NCBI GenBank assembly: GCA_009760855.2
Contig: WPIO01000005.1
Location: 9,501,501 to 9,565,500, forward strand
From: Cristatella mucedo
Taxonomy: Eukaryota; Bryozoa; Phylactolaemata; Cristatellidae
Length of the DNA: 64,000 bases
Reading direction: 5' to 3'
This document shows, in pieces, positions 44,561-56,193 of this stretch. The translations under genes were made by a program, and so were the position numbers. Below the pieces are notes generated by a model. The model was not told the origin of the DNA, made no database searches, and was given only the letters and a program-made list of their open reading frames with translations. The first letter of the stretch is position 1, and every line of letters begins with the position of its first letter.

Positions 44561-46384
44561 AGCTGTAACTTTTTAAACCAATGAAAAGCAAGGCACCCAA
44601 CATGAGTTAGCATGAAAAAGAACACAAGTATCCTACTAAGAAAAGCATGTGAAAGCACAGTAAATACTCGCAGCCGCCTACTGGTTAGTAGGATCCCTGA
44701 TTCCCTGAAACACAATCCATTATGCGAGGTGCAAAAACGACAGTGTCACTAGGGCGCTATACAAAAGCGTGTCACTGTTGCCCTAATGCTCGAAGCGGAA
44801 GTTCTCCTTAACGTACAGTCGCGTGAAAGGTCACTTCACTCGGAACAGTAAATACTGTGTTAAACAAGTATTTTATTTTAGATTTGTATGCATGCCACCA
44901 GATTAGGATCGCAGTGGTGTCAGCCGTTCTGATTTCCAAGCTTTCGGAGCAAGTAACTGAAAGAATGGTCTCATGGAGATTTGGAGTTATTTAGAGACGC
45001 AGTAATCGTCAAGAGTCTCTGAAGAGCGCGAGTGGTGCGACGGTAGTTCTGAAGTGAAACTGATGAAAAATTAGTTAAGGCCGCCGGAGCAAGACGACGG
45101 AGAGACGGTGGCAACTGCTGGCTACCCAATCGCTTGCTAGCTGTGAGGCCATTCCCTCTCGAGATCAGTCTCGCCGATTCTCACCTCCGTTTTGCTGTGG
45201 CAGACACAGAGGCACATCACTCCCATCCCGCCGCTTGAGCTATGCGGATTTACATATCTCTGCCTGCCGGTCGGCGGCCTGATTGGACGGATCTCTTATC
45301 TTTGGCTGTCTCTCTCGACTACGGAGGCTGACTAAGTAGCCATAGACTGACGCGTTTTTTTATCCATTAACCAACGCGCGCGCCCACAGGACCTTGAGGG
45401 CAAGTGAAATACTTTGAAGTCGACTTACTGGTTGAAAGGCAGTCAGTGCAGACTTTTGAGCACCAATATTTTGTGGCAGTTTCCACGTTCAATACTAATA
45501 AGCCCGGCTGCCGAATGAAGCTCTTTTTTGTCGGATAAAGTGCAAATTTGCAGCCTGTATAGAGTTTGAAATGTTGTTTATAAAATAGATCTGTTGAACT
45601 ATAGAAAATTCGCATTGAGTCGTCTGGCAATAAAACTTATTTACCGAGCAGTCACCCAACTTCCATTCACATAATGAGGCAGATTAACGGCAGTGCGAGC
45701 TAAACCAGCCGAGTTATGGCGGTTAGCTATTATTTGCGACCATGAGACGATGCGATTCTTCTCGATTATGAGATTATGTGATGGTCTATCGCTGCTGCCG
45801 TAAACAAGTCCGGCGCCTTAATAAAGGGGGCAGTGAGTATTTGAGACTCAAGGCTCAAGGTGTTGGCATTCGAGCAGGCGTGAGCTGTAGGCCACATCGT
45901 CGTTGCAGTACGTCTGTAACTATCCGCTACTGTTAAATACAACTCTTGTATTGCTGGTAAGGACTTGGTATGTAAGGTGCGAGCACTTCTCGATGCTGCC
46001 GTGTTATTAACACTGTCGGCATAACTATGCATGGCACAAACATCTTTACGAGTAGGTCAGCCTTAAAAGCTATCAAAAATCATCAACAGAGCATTACTAC
46101 GACAGTTGGCATGTTTACCGCAGTCAAGCCCGCCAGTCAGACACGCGACGGCTGAGATCTGGTGCGTGGCCCGTGTTCGCCATTCAAATCTCAAGCTATA
46201 AATGGCACAAATAGAAACTTTAGTTTACATCAACTTCCCATGAATAGAATCGAATCAACATTTTCAGACTGATTCAGAGTGAACAACGCAGAAGTTCGAT
46301 CCAAGTCACCAGCTGAGCGGTCATCGGTACCACTGCCGTTACCGACGGTTCACCTCGTGTCAAGGGCAGCCATAGGAACAGGAT
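44561..46384. other. No recognisable gene
   Basis: Single-copy-looking sequence, GC-richer at 45030-45330. The minus frame at 45766-46032 begins with ATG and is moderately protein-like but has no domain, signal or splice support. Confidence 0.4.
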
Positions 46385-46478
46385 TGTCTTTGCATCAAAT
46401 GTAAAGCGCCTAGAAAGAGATTAAGTTCTCTGTGGGCGCTTTATCAAGTACATTATTATTATTATTATTATTATTATA
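46385..46478 (+). repeat. L2 3' terminus
   Basis: Only the last 90 bp of L2: CAAATGTAAAGCGCCTAGAA hairpin region and (ATT)8 tail at 46453-46478. Very close to the consensus, so probably young. Confidence 0.88.
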
Positions 46479-46534
46479 GGATCAGTGGTCCTAGGATTCA
46501 GTTGGTGTGGCGACAATTTACTCCTTAGATTCTG

Positions 46535-46690
46535 AGGCCCGGTGGTAGTTTGGTCTAGCGGTTAAGGTGCTCGCCCCGACCAAGGTCTGACTGAGGTCGT
46601 GGGCTCGAGCCCCGAGGCATATATGAAGCGCCTGAATAGAGATTAAGTTCTCTTGGGGCGCTATATAAATGAATTATTATATTATTAATT
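46535..46690 (+). repeat. SINE-B, full-length reference copy
   Basis: The tRNA-like head has TAGTTTGGTCTAGCGGTTAAGG (A box within it) and GGGCTCGAGCCCC (B box) at about 46608, spaced as in tRNA. Then comes AAGCGCCTGAATAGAGATT...CTTGGGGCGCTATATAAATG and ATTATT. The last 60 bp match the L2 terminus immediately upstream at 46400-46478. Pol III would transcribe it, and L2 enzymes would recognise the shared tail. Confidence 0.85.
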
Positions 46691-47223
46691 TATCAATACC
46701 TTATCCCTGACGGTAGCCTTGTTGCCGAACAATCGTCACTTATGGTTTGTGAGCCAATGTACACATACCAATGTGAACGTCTTTTGGCAAGCAAATAAGG
46801 AATCATAGCTTTGGATAGCTGTTTGCCGCAGGTTGCTATAAGCGGTGGTGGCAGGGATACGCACGGCGATCGGGTTTATTCTTTTTGATTGTGTTATAAC
46901 TACCAGTTGGACGGTGGACCTCTAGGGGTGTGGCATTATTTAAAGAAATACCGTTTTTTCTTATTTAAAGTGATTTTCTGCGTTTCGTCCGTTTAGGTCT
47001 GAGTAGCTTATATTTGCAGAGTTCACCAAAAAACTGCATTTCGGATTGTGTTATTTTTCAAAGAAAGTCATTTTATTGAGCTCAACGTACCACTTCCAGT
47101 ATAACTGGAAGTTACATGATAATTTCACTAACCATATTCCAGTCACCTGTCAACCACCAAAATTTGGGATTGCATTTATAAGTAGTTTATTTTTTAATAC
47201 ACAAATTTCCTAATAACTTAAAA
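46691..47223. other. No recognisable gene
   Basis: AT-rich sequence upstream of the decayed ORF. It includes an inverted pair ACTTCCAGT/ACTGGAAGT at 47090-47112. Confidence 0.4.
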
Positions 47224-48272
47224 ATGGTTGATACATTTGGAAATTTCCCGCAAATTGAGGAAGAGCATCGTTCGTTACTTATGCGAACAAAAAGTAAATA
47301 CTCAGGTGAGCGCGATGGCACACTAGGTAAGACAGTTGCTTTCACGACCTCGGTCCCGAGGTCGTGGGTTCGATTCCAGCGGTGTGCAATTCTTTATCGC
47401 CACTGCAAGCGGTGGTGATAGCCATAAGGGCTTTTCTGTCGCTATACAAAAAGAGGCTGTTTAATCAGCTAGTATTTATTTATTTAGACTATTCCGAGGC
47501 AGTAAAGAGGACCAAGCAGCCATTTAGACGTTCTTGTCAGGGGATTATGGAAACTCTGAAGGAAGAGGTACGCCAAAGTCTGAAGCCAGCACTTTAAATA
47601 TTTACCTTAAATGCGATGGCTAACTATCAGTCAGCTGAGAGTAATGTTGAGACTTGTACATGGCTGGAAATTGAGTGCACTCATGGTGGCAGCGTTACTA
47701 CAGCTAATCAAGGAGACGTCGAGGGGGATACAGTGACAAATGTAGCACAGGTGCAGGCCTAAGTTGAAGCTCCGTGTGTGGAAATCAGGAAGTCCGATAT
47801 ACGGATTAAAAAGGCACCAATTGTGATATTTCACAAGAGCATGGAAATGGCTTCTGCTAACGTGCAGGTGTCTGGTACATTAGCATTGACTAATGATTTA
47901 TGGTGCGAAGTGATCGTTCCTGAGCCTATTATAGCCACTGTGAAGCCTGTGACTATTGTGACTTGCTCAGAGACGACTACCATTTAAACTGTCGATGTTA
48001 ATGACTGCTGCTCCGATACTAAACAAGCAGTTGCCTTTGACTGCGACCCTATTACAGAAGATGTTTGGGCTACACGTGATGTGACTGTTGCCAAGCCGTG
48101 CTATAAAGCAGATGAGGAACTGTGTTTTTGCAATGTTCGGTGTATTACAAATTCCATAAGTTGCATGCCGATGCTACATGACGATGGTGAGGACTATTTG
48201 TCTATGCCAAGAGATCTGCGTTTTAAAGGCGACTACTTGTGCATGCTTTCCCACTTTTCTCGAGTGTCATAA
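47224..48272 (+). pseudogene. Decayed ORF of unknown family, split by SINE-A
   Basis: An ATG at 47224 opens a frame beginning MVDTFGNFPQIEEEHRSLL that runs into a SINE-A at 47307. Beyond the SINE one single frame continues from about 47478 to 48272 with only three internal stops, all TAA (47595, 47760 and 47985), so about 260 codons are otherwise open. The text is protein-like: acidic and Cys/Thr/Val-rich, with CFCNVRCITNSISCMPML near the end. No domain is recognised. It reads as a once-coding gene or transposon gene that has lost function. The SINE may instead sit in an intron or upstream region. The three TAAs could each be a C-to-T change at CAA. Confidence 0.4.
47307..47474 (+). repeat. 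SINE-A, full-length copy
   Basis: Almost identical to the copy at 155-330: A-box region TGGCACACTAGGTAAG, perfect B box GGTTCGATTCC, the GCCACTGCAAGCGGTGG body and the TTTAATCAGCTAGTA end. It interrupts the decayed ORF. Confidence 0.88.
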
Positions 48273-50085
48273 TGCCATTGACTTTGCAACATGGTGAACT
48301 CTATGTAGTCATCTTCGAGTACGTGAACGTCGATCGACGTCGAGCGGTTACGACTGTGCTATAACTGCTGAGTTGGCTTTATGGAAAAGTATATAAATTG
48401 GACTTTTTGTTCCGATTCCCAATGATTTAACTTTTCACGTTACTTTGAAAGTCTGCCAGTGAGTGAATGACTCAAGTGACGTTGGACACTGGACGTTGTT
48501 CATCACGTCTCACAGACTAACTGGACTAAAGGCAGAAAAGACTAGATTGCTGAGGCAATGTCAGTGCTGAGCACGATAAGACACCTTAGTGGTAATGGCT
48601 CGTGCTATGGCACTGGGAGGTCTGCTCCTTCCGATGCTTTGTGCACTAATCTTGTTCCAGTAGTATGAGACCGTTTTGGGTATCTATTACGATAGCGCTA
48701 CGGTTAAAGGTGCTTCTCGGCTGTCTCCAGCCTTATGAAGCGCTGCGGACCTGAGCGGCTAAACAGCAGAAAGTTCCGTAGACAATCAAAGTCGTGCACA
48801 TCCCTATCATCGGCCTCGGTGACTGATAATCATCAGCGACTGATAATCTGAGCACCTTCCTTGCAGACATGTGATCCTGCATGTCGAGCCAGATTTACTG
48901 CAGCTGAGATAGGATTACTCCTAACTTCTTCTTATACGACACTCATAATCCAGCATGAAGTTTTTACAGTTGGTTTTCTGTGGATTTGCGATGGATTCGA
49001 GTGGATTTCGCTGGTGGCTAGCATCGTTGAAGTTCATGTGATGTAAGTGAGACCGCGATACCGCGAACGCGATACGCGATTAATTGAATACAATCTTGTT
49101 GGTGCACGGTAATGACTATTTATTGCAATTTCAATTGAAATTCAAGCTTTGCTCTGTCGATTTCACTTAATCAGAGTGAATTGAATCAGAGTGGATTAGA
49201 GTGAATTGGTTGGATGCAAGAAATTACATGTCAATATCCATAAGGAATCTAAGAACACAATTTCCGCGTTCAACTTTGCCTGTCAAGATTAAGCAATAGA
49301 TTGACAACTGGACACTATAGATGTATACTATAAACTCCTTAAATGCACACATTTTTTATTATTAAGTTATTATTTGGATAGTAAGTCCGTCACAGTTACT
49401 GGTGTATCATTTAAATTAAGCTCATTGTGGTATTTATTTTTGGCTTCTACTGTATTACTTATACAAGCCAGAGGCAACATCTCTGCTGAATGCTTGCAAT
49501 CAAGACATGGTCTAGAGTTGTCTAGCAGATGGGCTAAAATAGTTTATTGTTGAGTATTGTAAGCGGTTGAGGTTTTTGGAATTAAGCATTCCCAAATGTG
49601 AAAGCCCACTTGGCCCTCTTTTCATCACTGCATCCGACCAATGAAGCTGAGCGGCTAGTTTTGGGGCAGTGGCAGCATAGGAAAATGTGGTGAAAACAAA
49701 AAAAGTGAGCAGTGAAGGCTAATAACACAGACTAATTTCTTACAGGTTATCTGTCAATCTTATTCACAAAATAGTTGCTTGGCCGATGAATTTTAGTGTA
49801 ACAACAATAAATTATCCTCGGTAATTAATTAATATGAACTAGAAGACGTCGATTAGGCTTGTCTTTGGAGGTTTAAGTTAATTTTATTTAGCAGGCAGAT
49901 ATTTCTTGATATGGAATCTAAATTTTATTGAGCTTAAAACTGGGCTTGTATGGAGTGCTACCAAACACAACCATGTAGAAGCTCAACGCACCAGCACTTA
50001 ATGACAAAGCTTTACAAAATATCTGTCCTCGGGAATTTAACCTGACACTCGAGTCCAGAGGCTAACGACACGGTGACCAACTTAC
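48273..50085. other. No recognisable gene
   Basis: AT-rich single-copy-looking sequence. A small cluster of GTGAATTGAATCAGAGTGG-like words (49170-49210) and CGCGATAC words (49050-49080) are local duplications. No coding frame over about 60 codons has support. Confidence 0.45.
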
Positions 50086-50212
50086 TTTGTGACGTCACCG
50101 TATCGTAGTAGATCAGAGCCAGATCCCCGAGCAGCTCTCTAAAGCCAGAGTTGGTGCTGAAAGGATTGGCGGGTAATACAATGGCTTGATCCTGAGCCCA
50201 GCCGCGGTTCAT
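50086..50212 (-). CDS. Candidate first coding exon, 42 codons
   Basis: The minus-strand ATG at 50212 opens MNRGWAQDQAIVLPANPFST and continues with GFRELLGDLALIYYDTVTSQ to a perfect donor (CAAA/GTAAGT) in phase 1. A TTATAAAT word abuts the ATG, and a possible acceptor (ATCATTGCAG) lies about 13 bases upstream, so it may be an internal exon. The text is non-repetitive and protein-like. I find no following exon at lower coordinates and recognise no family. Confidence 0.25.
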
Positions 50213-50339
50213 TTATAAGCAGAGCCTGCAATGATTGATGGTTTCTTGAAGTATGACTTTCGGCTTGTGGTTTCGGTAATTCAACGATTCTATCGACGCG
50301 GCACCCGAACGACGATGAGCACATTCTATGAGTTCAAAC

Positions 50340-50850
50340 TCCATCTTCAGGGTTTTGTCACTCACTTTTAGGTCCCTTCATTCTTTGGCTCTAGCCTACC
50401 TATCAGATCTACTGCCCTACCAGGTTGAGAATCGTACCATCCACTTTCAGAATCTAACTGCTTACCTATACCTCGTGCAAACCTCAAATCGTTTGGATAC
50501 CGCGCCTTTAGTTCGTATGCTCCCAAAGTCTGGAACCGACTCCCGACCTCTATCACGACATCTCTTGACTTGATCATGTTTAAACAGAAACAATAAACGC
50601 ACTTATGACAGCATTTAGTGGGTCCCTTGGATTTGTCCTTAACGTGCTTTTGCATGCAGCCACAATGCATCCTGCCCATAGCCACACTTGCATGCTGACC
50701 TTGTGCATTTAACTCATAACCATGTTATTTTTGTTGTTTATTGAGCGTGCTTACCACTAACCATTTGATTGTGCTTCCTTTGCAGCAAGCGTGAAGTGCG
50801 TAGAATGAGATTGAGTTCTATAAGGGCGCTTTATTTTATTTGCTTAACTT

Positions 50851-50884
<34 letters not shown>

Positions 50885-50885
50885 C
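50340..50885 (+). repeat. L2 LINE 3' end
   Basis: From LTFRSLHSLALAYLSDLLP through the end of the polymerase and CATGCTGACC region to the hairpin. It ends in a clean (ATT)n tail at 50851-50885. Confidence 0.88.
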
Positions 50886-51779
50886 TTCATGTACTAGAGA
50901 CCCGCTGGGGCCAATGCAATCAGCCAGCAGTTCCTCTGAGCCTGTCTTGGCTTATGTCGTTATATTCGGCCTCTACGGGCAATGGCTGCCAGCTATGCCA
51001 GACCTGCCATGTGCAAGATTCAATGTCGCGGGCAGGGTAGCACTGACTGGCCACGGCATCTTGACTTGCCATTACCTCTTATAAAAGCCTTGCAAGTCCA
51101 TGGTGGTAGGTCTTTCCTCTCCTTTGCGCGGAAGGGTGCCTATATTTCTAGTTGTATTTTTACGGTGCACCCTTTGATCTTCTTTAACAAACTCCTGCTT
51201 CCTGCTCCATGTACCAAGACGCCAAATGAGCTCCAAGACGGCTCCCTTCGAGGCTCACGTTGATATTCTATTCTGTCGAGTTCACTCCTTTCAAGTATCG
51301 AGGAAACGAGTTGACGCGCCGAAGCTGAATAGAAATGAAAATATGATCTAATTTCACAGCATCAAGTAAAATCGGCAATTGAGCCTTAACGGCTATCGCA
51401 CCACTTGATAACTTAGAGCACCATGAAAGTCCTGACAGTGACGCCTTAGTGACGAAAAAGCGGAACCCTGAAAGACAGTCATCGGTGTAGAGCCTTAGGT
51501 GGCCCAGGCCGAGAGAAAAATCACAGCTGCTTAGATCTCTGCCAACAGCTCCGCCATAACGGCCCACATTTACAAGTACACCCAGCCACCTGTATTCGTT
51601 AAAAGGACGACTAAAGACACGTAATTACAATATCAGTAGTGAGCTCTCACTAAAAGAGTTGGTTTAATGCAGTTTTTCATTCTTGATCGAGTCAAATTAG
51701 AGTAACCACGGTATTATCTTTGTGCTTTCGTTCTTTGGGTGTCATCTGCGTCTTCAACCTCGATCAGTCACAACTATTG
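50886..51779. other. No recognisable gene
   Basis: Mixed sequence. A short GAGCCTTAACGGCTATCGC word at 51384-51402 recalls the SINE-A body but is too short to call. The minus frame at 51268-51567 has no ATG-linked features I can support. Confidence 0.4.
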
Positions 51780-51892
51780 TCAAGCATTCACCATTCGATC
51801 GTATTTCCTGTGCAGCAAATGTAAAGCGCCTAGAAGAGATTGAGTTCTCTGAGGGCGCTTTATCAATTGTATTATAATTATTATTGATGCGC
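51780..51892 (+). repeat. L2 3' terminus
   Basis: The last 110 bp of L2, from TCAAGCATTCACCATTCGA to the hairpin and ATTATTATTG tail. Confidence 0.85.
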
Positions 51893-53944
51893 TTACACCG
51901 CATCTATAACTCACCCATGTTTTACTCTGTCTCCAAAGCCGCGAAAGGGATCTCGCTGGAAAGATATCACATTCTTTCTTGAGGTGCAATGTCTGCAAGC
52001 AATGTTTGGGGGATCCTCACGGTCACACGTACATATTCTTTAGTCAGCCTACGCCAAATCTTGCTCTGTTGACATATCAACGAGAAACAAGTCCTCTTCA
52101 TGCTGTGCATCCTCCGGATAATCGTAATGGGTCAATGATTTTCCAGCAGCATTTTAGTATTCCTAGCCAATGGCTCTAGCAGCGCAAGCGAACGGCAGGC
52201 TACGACAGCAGATCCCGTGAACGTTGCCGCAGACCGACGATCGCCTTAAGGCGGCACTTTGGTTAAGTTACCCTAGGTGGCTGCTCCGCAAACGCGCATT
52301 GACAGGGGTAGTATTGAAATTGACTGGTGAAGAACGGGCGGCCTACTGGTGAGCGTCGGCTCATCCGGACCCTGGAACTGCTTGGTCAAGTCTGCTGGCT
52401 GCAGGATTACGTCAGTCAAGCGGAACGCAGCTAGCGACCTCTAGCAAACTGACCGTCCTCAGCGACTTCTAAAGCCTGCCGTCTGCAGCAGTCGCTGGTC
52501 TAGTGAGTCACGTAACCGGTAGATCCGCTCTCTCTCGTCGCCGCCTGCGAAATTCCCACCTGCAGCTTGTTCCTTAGCTGGCCGAGGCCGATGGCTCGCC
52601 AAAAAGCATTAGCGCCATTACGTGCGGAGAGGCAGGAGACCGAGAGCCCCTTTCAAAGTGCAACCCCAACAAGAAGTAGCGATCCCGATACAAGCAACCC
52701 AGACCTTACCGCAGAGTTGGACGATCCAATTCAGGAATAAGTGACCGATTAAATCGGATGAATGAAAAATAAAGCACCGTGAGCGAACCACCCCCACCAA
52801 ACCGGCTCTGCCTCGCCATTTTCCAATTAAAGGCCGACTAGTGCAACAGGTCATCGCTTCGATGGCAATAGGTGGCGCTTGTGGCCTATTGCAGACTTTC
52901 ATTGACCCTCTGTGGCTGGACGGAGTCCAGAATGACGGATGTCGCTGATTTGTTGGATGACGCTTCACAAAAGACATTCACCCGTTTCTTTCCGCTCCCA
53001 CACTCAACTGCTGCAATTAATCGCCGCTCTGGCATTGCATTAAGATTAGGGAGGGCACCGACTAGTGCATTCTTAGCGAAACATTTAAACTTTTAAGTCT
53101 AAAGATAAACTCGAAAATAGCTACCCAAGTTTTTGTATGAACTACAGTCTCTCCTTGGAATGAAGAGCTACTAATACTGCCATCATTTGGTGCCAGAGCT
53201 ATGGCCAAATGATTAACCTAGATTAGAGCTCTAATTCTGCAGCTATATTGGATGACTGCTGAACGCTGTCAAAGTCATAGGAGGTTGGAGGTGCTCCCCA
53301 TCTGGTGCTCTAAGAGTCATTCCATAGGTGCGAGGTTTGAAAAGGTGCATTGCTCAGCTATTGCACCGTGCTCGAATAGCCGCATAGGCCCTTTATAACT
53401 GCACCTAGCAACGCTAAAATCTAGCAGACCTAATGAATCGTTAGAGGCAAAAATATATTGGAACTTGGCAATCGAAATCCATGCACACCCAGCAATGAAC
53501 GTCAAAGCAGAGAGATACACCAGTGCAGCATGGGCAAGCAAATCAAACTTTTGCTAACGGAAAAAACATCAGACAAAATCCATATATTTAAGATTGCTTA
53601 ATAAATTGGCAGCAAAGCACAAAGAGCTCTGCAATACGGTGACAGAATAGGTGTTTATACAAGACTACTGATGCATAGATTCACAAAGAGCGACTAAAGA
53701 CAATCATGTGAGAACAAAAAGACGGTTTAATATATATTTGATTGTGTATTACTTTATGTAAACATTTATTTCTTTCTTGAAATGAAACTTTAATCATCGC
53801 ATCAAACGATCAAATTTTGCTGCCCTTTTAACTTTGCGGCTCATATTGCGACAGCAAGCCATGGCTGACACTCATCGAAGGTGTGTGACGAAAGTTGCAC
53901 TCGGTCACAAAGGCCCACTTCTTGTATGAAAGAAAGAAGCCTTG
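51893..53944. other. No recognisable gene
   Basis: GC-balanced to about 52600, then AT-richer. A GGCGTCGGCTC-type word near 52350 is also seen near 63065, next to Repeat C, so part of 52300-52400 may belong to that family. Other frames are short and unsupported. Confidence 0.4.
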
Positions 53945-54835
53945 CTGACACACACCTCGTTTCGCACTACTGTTGGCGTGAAGCTTGCTTCGCGGCCGCT
54001 TCGAAGGTTCAGTCGTCGCTTACAAGCATGGCTGCCTGGATCCAGTCGACGTGGCGACAGCCGCACCTTAAAGATAGGCTATCAAGATCTTAGGAAAAGC
54101 AAATGAGTTCCACGAACGCAGGAGGTGGCTGAGAGCTACTCATTGCAAGGAAGGAACTCATGAGGCCTGCGATTCAGGTGTGCAATAAAACCGCCGAGCT
54201 TGTAAAATGCCTCCGATCTATTTGCAAAGAAGACCGGGCTACAATTGCTACCTCCTAAGAGTGTATGTAGTTGAACTCACACCTCGTGCGAGCACTTTGC
54301 CGACAACTTTGTTTTCGTTTTCCATTGAAGCTGATATGGATAGACGGATCGAGTACCGCCGCACTGCAGCCACAGCAGCGGCAGCTTGCACGCTCCCATC
54401 TGAGCGAGGCCGTCGCGACGGCTCGCCTCCGCCCGCTCGCTGCAGCTCCAGTCGGCCTAGATGCCTCACCGGAGTCAGCGCCGCGGTTCACGTGATGATG
54501 TAGGAATATTTGCTTTCGCACTCTCCAAATGCCAGCCAGTCTCGCTGCCGCAGAAGCGGTCATACAGGCCGAAAAGACCAATGTTCTCGACGGTGTGCAG
54601 CGAATTTCAGTGATTCTGGATTGAAGTAGGGAAAACCGTGATTGAAACGTGAAACTCGGTGTAGGGTTCCGCCCTAGAGTTGGGGTATACCATTATTAAT
54701 AAAATAATAATAATTAAATTATTGTGAGCTGAGGCTCGAAGCAGCCGCCACTGATCGGCTTCGTTGAGATCAGGGATGAGTGGTCTAGGGTTGAGTGAAA
54801 TTGTCGATTGGAGCGGGAGTTCCTCAGGCATAGGC
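53945..54835 (+). repeat. Repeat C, copy 1
   Basis: About 0.9 kb matching 63090-64000 in order and orientation, for example TGGATCCAGTCGAC near 54037, AATAAAACCG near 54185, GCGAGCACTTTGCCGACAAC near 54287 and ATTGAAACGTGAAACTCGG near 54640. It carries no coding frame that both copies share. AATAAA (54185) suggests a transcribed, LTR-like or non-autonomous element. An AT-rich patch (54690-54722) is unique to this copy. Confidence 0.65.
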
Positions 54836-55079
54836 CAAGCGTGAGTTGACAGAAGTAAGGTTGCAAGACGGCTACTTTGAGAATGTCATTCCAGGCAAAG
54901 GAGCTGGTGGACGAAATGCGAATCACACCTTCGCACGGCGACCTCGTCTTCCAATCAGCACTGGACGAGCGACAAGATTCAGCACGGAGAAGGAGGTGGA
55001 GGTGGCGGCGAATCGGCACACTGCCGGGCTGGCATGCTGGCGACACCCCCCACTCCCCCACGATCCAGCTGACAGCACT
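54836..55079. other. Spacer between Repeat C copies
   Basis: GC-balanced sequence with antisense open frames on both strands and no domain. It may be internal sequence of the Repeat C element. Confidence 0.35.
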
Positions 55080-55335
55080 TACACTTTAGAGGTAAGCTAT
55101 TCAGATCTTGTGAAAAGCGTCCAAGTTCCAGGAAGGCAGGAGATGGGTGAGAGGTGCTTATTGCAGAGTGGGATAGCTGTCGAACCAGCCGGTGGCGATC
55201 AGTTCACGGAGTGCTAGGGTGTATTAAAACTGCCAAGCTTGCAGACAACTGCTTTACTATTTGCAAACGAGATCGGGAGTGCAACAGTTGTCACCTCGGA
55301 GAGTGCATGCAGTTGATGTGTCGGCCAGATCACGA
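55080..55335 (+). repeat. Repeat C, partial copy
   Basis: It matches 54065-54290: AAGCTATTCAGATCTTGTG, then GAGGTGCTTATTGCAG, then GTATTAAAACTGCCAAGCTTG, then TTTGCAAACGAGATCGGG and GAGAGTGCATGCAGTTG. It lies 245 bp after copy 1 in the same orientation. Confidence 0.6.
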
Positions 55336-56193
55336 ATGTTTCCGAAATACGTCACGATTATTCGTTTGGGAGCTGGTACGGGTACTTATAATGTATCACA
55401 AATCTCTAGGTCTGGCCTGGTGTGCTAATGCAGTGGTTATATGTGCTGTAGCGTGCGGAATTCGTTAGATTCCCCTAGCATGTCGTCTTTCATGCCCATT
55501 CAATTTTTGATGGAGGCAAATTTCTAAGATAGAACAAATGAAACCACCCACACTGTAGGTCACAGTGCTCACCGTGTCTCTAATTAGAGAAATGCCCGGA
55601 ACTCGATTGCTAACAACGATATTGTCTGTTTCCTGATGATGACCGGGTGGATTGACGTGTTAGGCTGCTAAATCTTTGCCTGCCTCCTCACACTGTTCTT
55701 CTGTTAGTCATAGCAGATAGGCAACTTGGCGTGAAAATACATTCAACCACGTGCACTGATAAAGGAACTGCATAGTCATTCGGTGGAGGAAACGACACAA
55801 GCCAAAGTTCTTACGTCTGCCTTGTAGGACCACCGTTGCTTAGGTGTTCATCTGTTCTAGCTGAGGTTCCTCGTCAGCTGTGCTGATTGGGATGCAGGAG
55901 TACAGACAGCATGACTCATGCCGCCGGATATTCATTCGACACTGGTGTAGTTATCGAAAGCTAGAGCTTAACAAGCGTTGCTAAACAACCTTTCCGTCCG
56001 CATGGCCTCACTAATTAAAGTAGCTTCACAGCCCATATAATGCATAGAGACCTGATGCCTGTAAGGTACCCAAAGGTAAGCACTTCTCGCCCGAAATTGC
56101 AAACACGGTGCTATCGAAAAACCGCTATAGCGAAAGCGAAATTAGTTGCGTGTATATTACAGTGGGTATGGTAGGAGACTCAGATAGACTTAC
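55336..56193. other. No recognisable gene
   Basis: Single-copy-looking sequence downstream of the signal-peptide exon candidate on its strand. Any later exon of that gene should lie here or below; I cannot place one. Confidence 0.4.

Noticed and set aside
46535-46620. Possible functional tRNA gene
   Set aside because: A and B boxes are good, but the acceptor stem does not close and an L2-type tail follows, so it is a SINE. The SINE-A heads fail the same way.
53317-53541. Minus frame with a signal-like start (hydrophobic first 20 residues)
   Set aside because: It begins at TTG with no ATG in a suitable place, and no splice or promoter context was found.
55240-55340. Cys-rich frame (ICKRDRECNSCHLGECMQLMC)
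   Set aside because: It lies in a partial Repeat C copy; the equivalent frames in the other copies are not Cys-rich, so it is chance.
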